Notes under the pieces: generated by a model
The model's database searches: none
Told to the model about the DNA's origin: nothing
What the model saw: only the letters and a program-made list of their open reading frames with translations
Shown here: positions 61,848-64,000 of the stretch, piece by piece
Numbering within the stretch: position 1 is the stretch's first letter
Layout of the letters: each line of letters opens with the position of its first letter
Translations under genes and position numbers: made by a program
Assembly: GCA_009823395.1 (NCBI GenBank)
Contig: CM020511.1
Location: 14,416,001 to 14,480,000 of the forward strand
DNA: 64,000 nucleotides
Direction of reading: 5' to 3'
Source: Thamnaconus septentrionalis
Taxonomy: Eukaryota > Chordata > Actinopteri > Tetraodontiformes > Monacanthidae

Positions 61848-62600
61848 CTAATAACTGAAATCACAGCATGAACTTGAACAGCATCATCTAAAATCTATAT
61901 TGTTTTCTTGGCAACATACATTCACATGTTTCTCGGTGAGCAGTTTGCGAGATGTTGCTCCTCCCGATAACTAAGTGGGAGCTGTGACGGCGTCAGCACA
62001 ACCACAGTATGTTAATCACACGTTACATCGCGCCGAACAGAGCCACTTTTTCTGTTTCTTTTTTTTTTTACATTCACGCCCATCAGGTAAAGGCAACATA
62101 AGGAGGGTGACACCGAGACGCAGGTTCATCACTAACTCTGACGACTTGATGTCCTATAGGTGTCCCACTCCCCCTCCCCCCCACAGGAACCTGTGATACA
62201 TTGTTCCAGCCCTCCACCGCCACCCTCCCACGCAGAAACGTGTCACATGTAACACATTGTTATTAGAAACAGATGTTGATTTTATCGCCGGTGTCTGTGG
62301 CTCCTCTCGCGACGTCGACACGATGTCATATGCGCCGAGATACCGGGACGCATTTGCATGACACGCACACCTGTCCTCGGCGAATCCGCCGCCGCCGCCG
62401 TGACGCGGTGCACGAGTGAAACTCGGGAGAGTAATGTTTCATTACGTGACGAACAGAAGGTGAGCGGGAGGAGGCGGGTGAGTGGTTGAGGGTGGTTGGT
62501 GGTGGGGTGGAGGTGGTGGAGGGGGTGGAGCGCAGATGCATAACTTAAGTAAAAGCAGTCCGAGCTCATATTTGTTTACAGATTTGTTTAATAAAAGGGC

Positions 62601-62604
<4 letters not shown>

Positions 62605-62635
<31 letters not shown>
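62605..62635. repeat. (GA)n microsatellite
   Basis: A GA run of about 31 bases. Confidence 0.9.
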
Positions 62636-62640
<5 letters not shown>

Positions 62641-62699
62641 AGAATATGCAAACAAATGAATTTGCCTGTGGTTGTAACTGTGTATTAAGATCATCGCTT

Positions 62700-62960
62700 A
62701 CAAGGCCAGGTCTCCTGCAGCCCTCTGCAGTGGCCATCCATCATGCATTATTAAGGGAAACACAATCTGCATAAAGCAATGCCTCGGAGAAGTTTATTTA
62801 TTCTTTTTTAGCTTTTCGGGCACTTAGCGACGCCCTCAAGTGCTCGGCTGCTGTTAGCTAATTACGCGGCGTTTGATCCCCGCGCCCCGAGGATATGCAA
62901 TTATAACCTTGCTCAAAAATTAGGGATATATTTTACAATTAAAAACAGCGGCGGCGGGAC
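62700..62960. promoter_or_regulatory. Candidate conserved noncoding element
   Basis: Contains CATCATGCATTATTAAGGG, TCTGCATAAAGCAATGCC, GTTAGCTAATTACGCGG (TAATTA at 62859-62864) and GATATGCAATTATAACC. It is unique sequence, rich in homeodomain and POU-like cores. Confidence 0.37.
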
Positions 62961-63091
62961 GCTGGGAGAAAGCTAATCGGCGACGCCTCACCTGTGAGCA
63001 GCCCGTCTCTGGCTCGGGTCCGTCGCCGCGTTGCGACTTGTAAGTGAGTTGAAAGGAGGAAGAAGCTTACAACACGCCCCCACATCCCCTC

Positions 63092-63262
63092 TACACTGTA
63101 AAAGTACAGGGTCTTGTTGTAAAGGTGTACAGCAAAAGGTCGTAATTCCCAGGTAATTTGCCATAATATCACAATAATTGGTCTGCCATTGAAACTGTAA
63201 AGTTACAGTATTCAGTTGTGATTTTGAACAGATGTGAAATTACAATACATTGCTGTGGTTAT
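63092..63262. repeat. Possible ACTGTAAAA-type interspersed repeat
   Basis: CACTGTAAAAGTACAG at 63095 and AACTGTAAAGTTACAGTATT near 63190 share the TGTAAA/TTACAG palindromic theme of a common fish repeat. The boundaries are uncertain because the ends are diverged. Confidence 0.35.
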
Positions 63263-63330
63263 TTTTCCCAGCGCAACCACCCACCTCGGGTGGTGAACAA
63301 CTTGCAGTGTTTTAAAACAGCTCTGGTTGC

Positions 63331-63582
63331 TACTGTTGTAGTCAAGTCCGCACCAACCGAGAAGAAGAAAAGAAGAAAAAAATGACCAGTATCTTTTTGA
63401 AAATCAAGTTTGCTTCTAAATGGAACAGCAACATCTCTTTTCAGCGAGGTCTTGACCGGTCTTGATCAAAAATCCCACACAAGTCCGACACCGAGTAAAA
63501 ATGCCTCCGAGTCCGAGACGAGACTGAGGCCATTAAAAAGTGGTCTGGAGACCAAGACCAATCTGGAGTGCTACAACACTAG
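63331..63582. mobile_element. MITE with TGTTGTAG termini and GAGTCCGAGAC motifs
   Basis: TACTGTTGTAGTCAAGTCC at the left is mirrored by AGTGCTACAACACTA at the right. Inside are degenerate repeats of ACCGAG, GAGTCCGAGACGAGACTG and GAGACCAAGACC, typical of an abundant fish MITE with CGAGTCC tracts. It has no coding capacity. The superfamily cannot be set from this copy. Confidence 0.5.
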
Positions 63583-64000
63583 CAGGTTGTGGGGTGATTT
63601 ATAAAAGTGCTCCACTCGGTACCTGTAGCTGCGGCCTTATCTCCGCCTCAGGATCCACTTCTGCACGCCGTATCTCGCTGCCGATCGCACGAGGAAGACA
63701 ATGGTTATTACCATTTTATTAAAATGTGTCCTATCAGCAACATTTCCACCACCTCCACCCCCTTCACCCCCCTCCACACACACTCCCATATCTAACCTCC
63801 CCTTGCCACCGTGCTTCCCTCCACCTCCAATTCTAATCATCATTCCCCTCCGTTACTTGCTGAGTCTAATTCCCCCCTCCCCTTCCTCCTTCTCCCCTTC
63901 CCCCCTTTCTCCGTTTGCAAAGGACCTCTGCTTTCATCCTTGAGAAGGGCTTTAATTCGAAGTGCGACGCTGAATAAAGGAGGGAGGAGGACGGAGGGAA

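Overview
The window looks like vertebrate nuclear DNA, most likely from a teleost fish. It is dominated by long CA/TG, GA/CT and TA microsatellites. It carries Tc1/mariner-type and hAT-type DNA transposon remnants and tRNA-like interspersed repeats of the kind common in ray-finned fish. It has almost no protein-coding sequence. I found no prokaryotic genes, operons, CRISPR arrays, structural RNA genes or phage features. Nearly all of the roughly 300 open reading frames of 60 codons or more are low-complexity or antisense shadows.

The one convincing coding segment is on the minus strand at 27059..26134: a terminal exon of about 307 codons with a good splice acceptor, an in-frame stop and a plausible poly(A) signal about 550 bases further on. 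Its product is acidic and rich in Glu, Gln, Val and Gly. It resembles, from memory, the C-terminal tail of the large C2H2 zinc-finger protein ZNF407. The gene would run leftward, with its zinc-finger exons beyond the right edge or in small exons I could not recognise. If so, most of 27060-64000 is one or more large introns and 1-25550 is downstream intergenic DNA. In tetrapods ZNF407 lies near TSHZ1, a developmental regulator with surrounding regulatory deserts; that would fit the many unique-looking, TAATTA-bearing noncoding blocks on both sides.

Layout. 1-5000: AT-rich noncoding DNA with a CA array, a candidate regulatory block (2050-2300) and a telomere-like palindrome (3391-3410). 5025-6024: a tiny Tc1-like remnant and a decayed mariner transposase. 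8370-18500: several candidate conserved noncoding blocks between microsatellites, plus strong hairpins at 10053 and 14109-14185. 18500-25550: noncoding DNA with a near-perfect 24-bp-stem hairpin (20913-20967) and a Tc1-like MITE (23846-24182). 25578-27059: the terminal exon and its 3' UTR. 27080-40140: inferred intron with a complete Tc1-like MITE (29769-30102), a tRNA-related repeat (30787-31165) and a 113-base CT array (37785). 40140-43060: CpG-rich, GC-rich stretch. 43060-64000: more inferred intron with a G-quadruplex tract (48430), a 160-base-period motif duplication (55171/55331), a candidate enhancer (59320-59600), a SINE-like/Tc1 composite (60234-60502), a hAT-like MITE (61450-61847) and another MITE (63331-63582).

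I did not find a new multi-gene system. The most checkable novelties are the hairpins, the transposase fossil, the duplicated motif and the candidate regulatory blocks.
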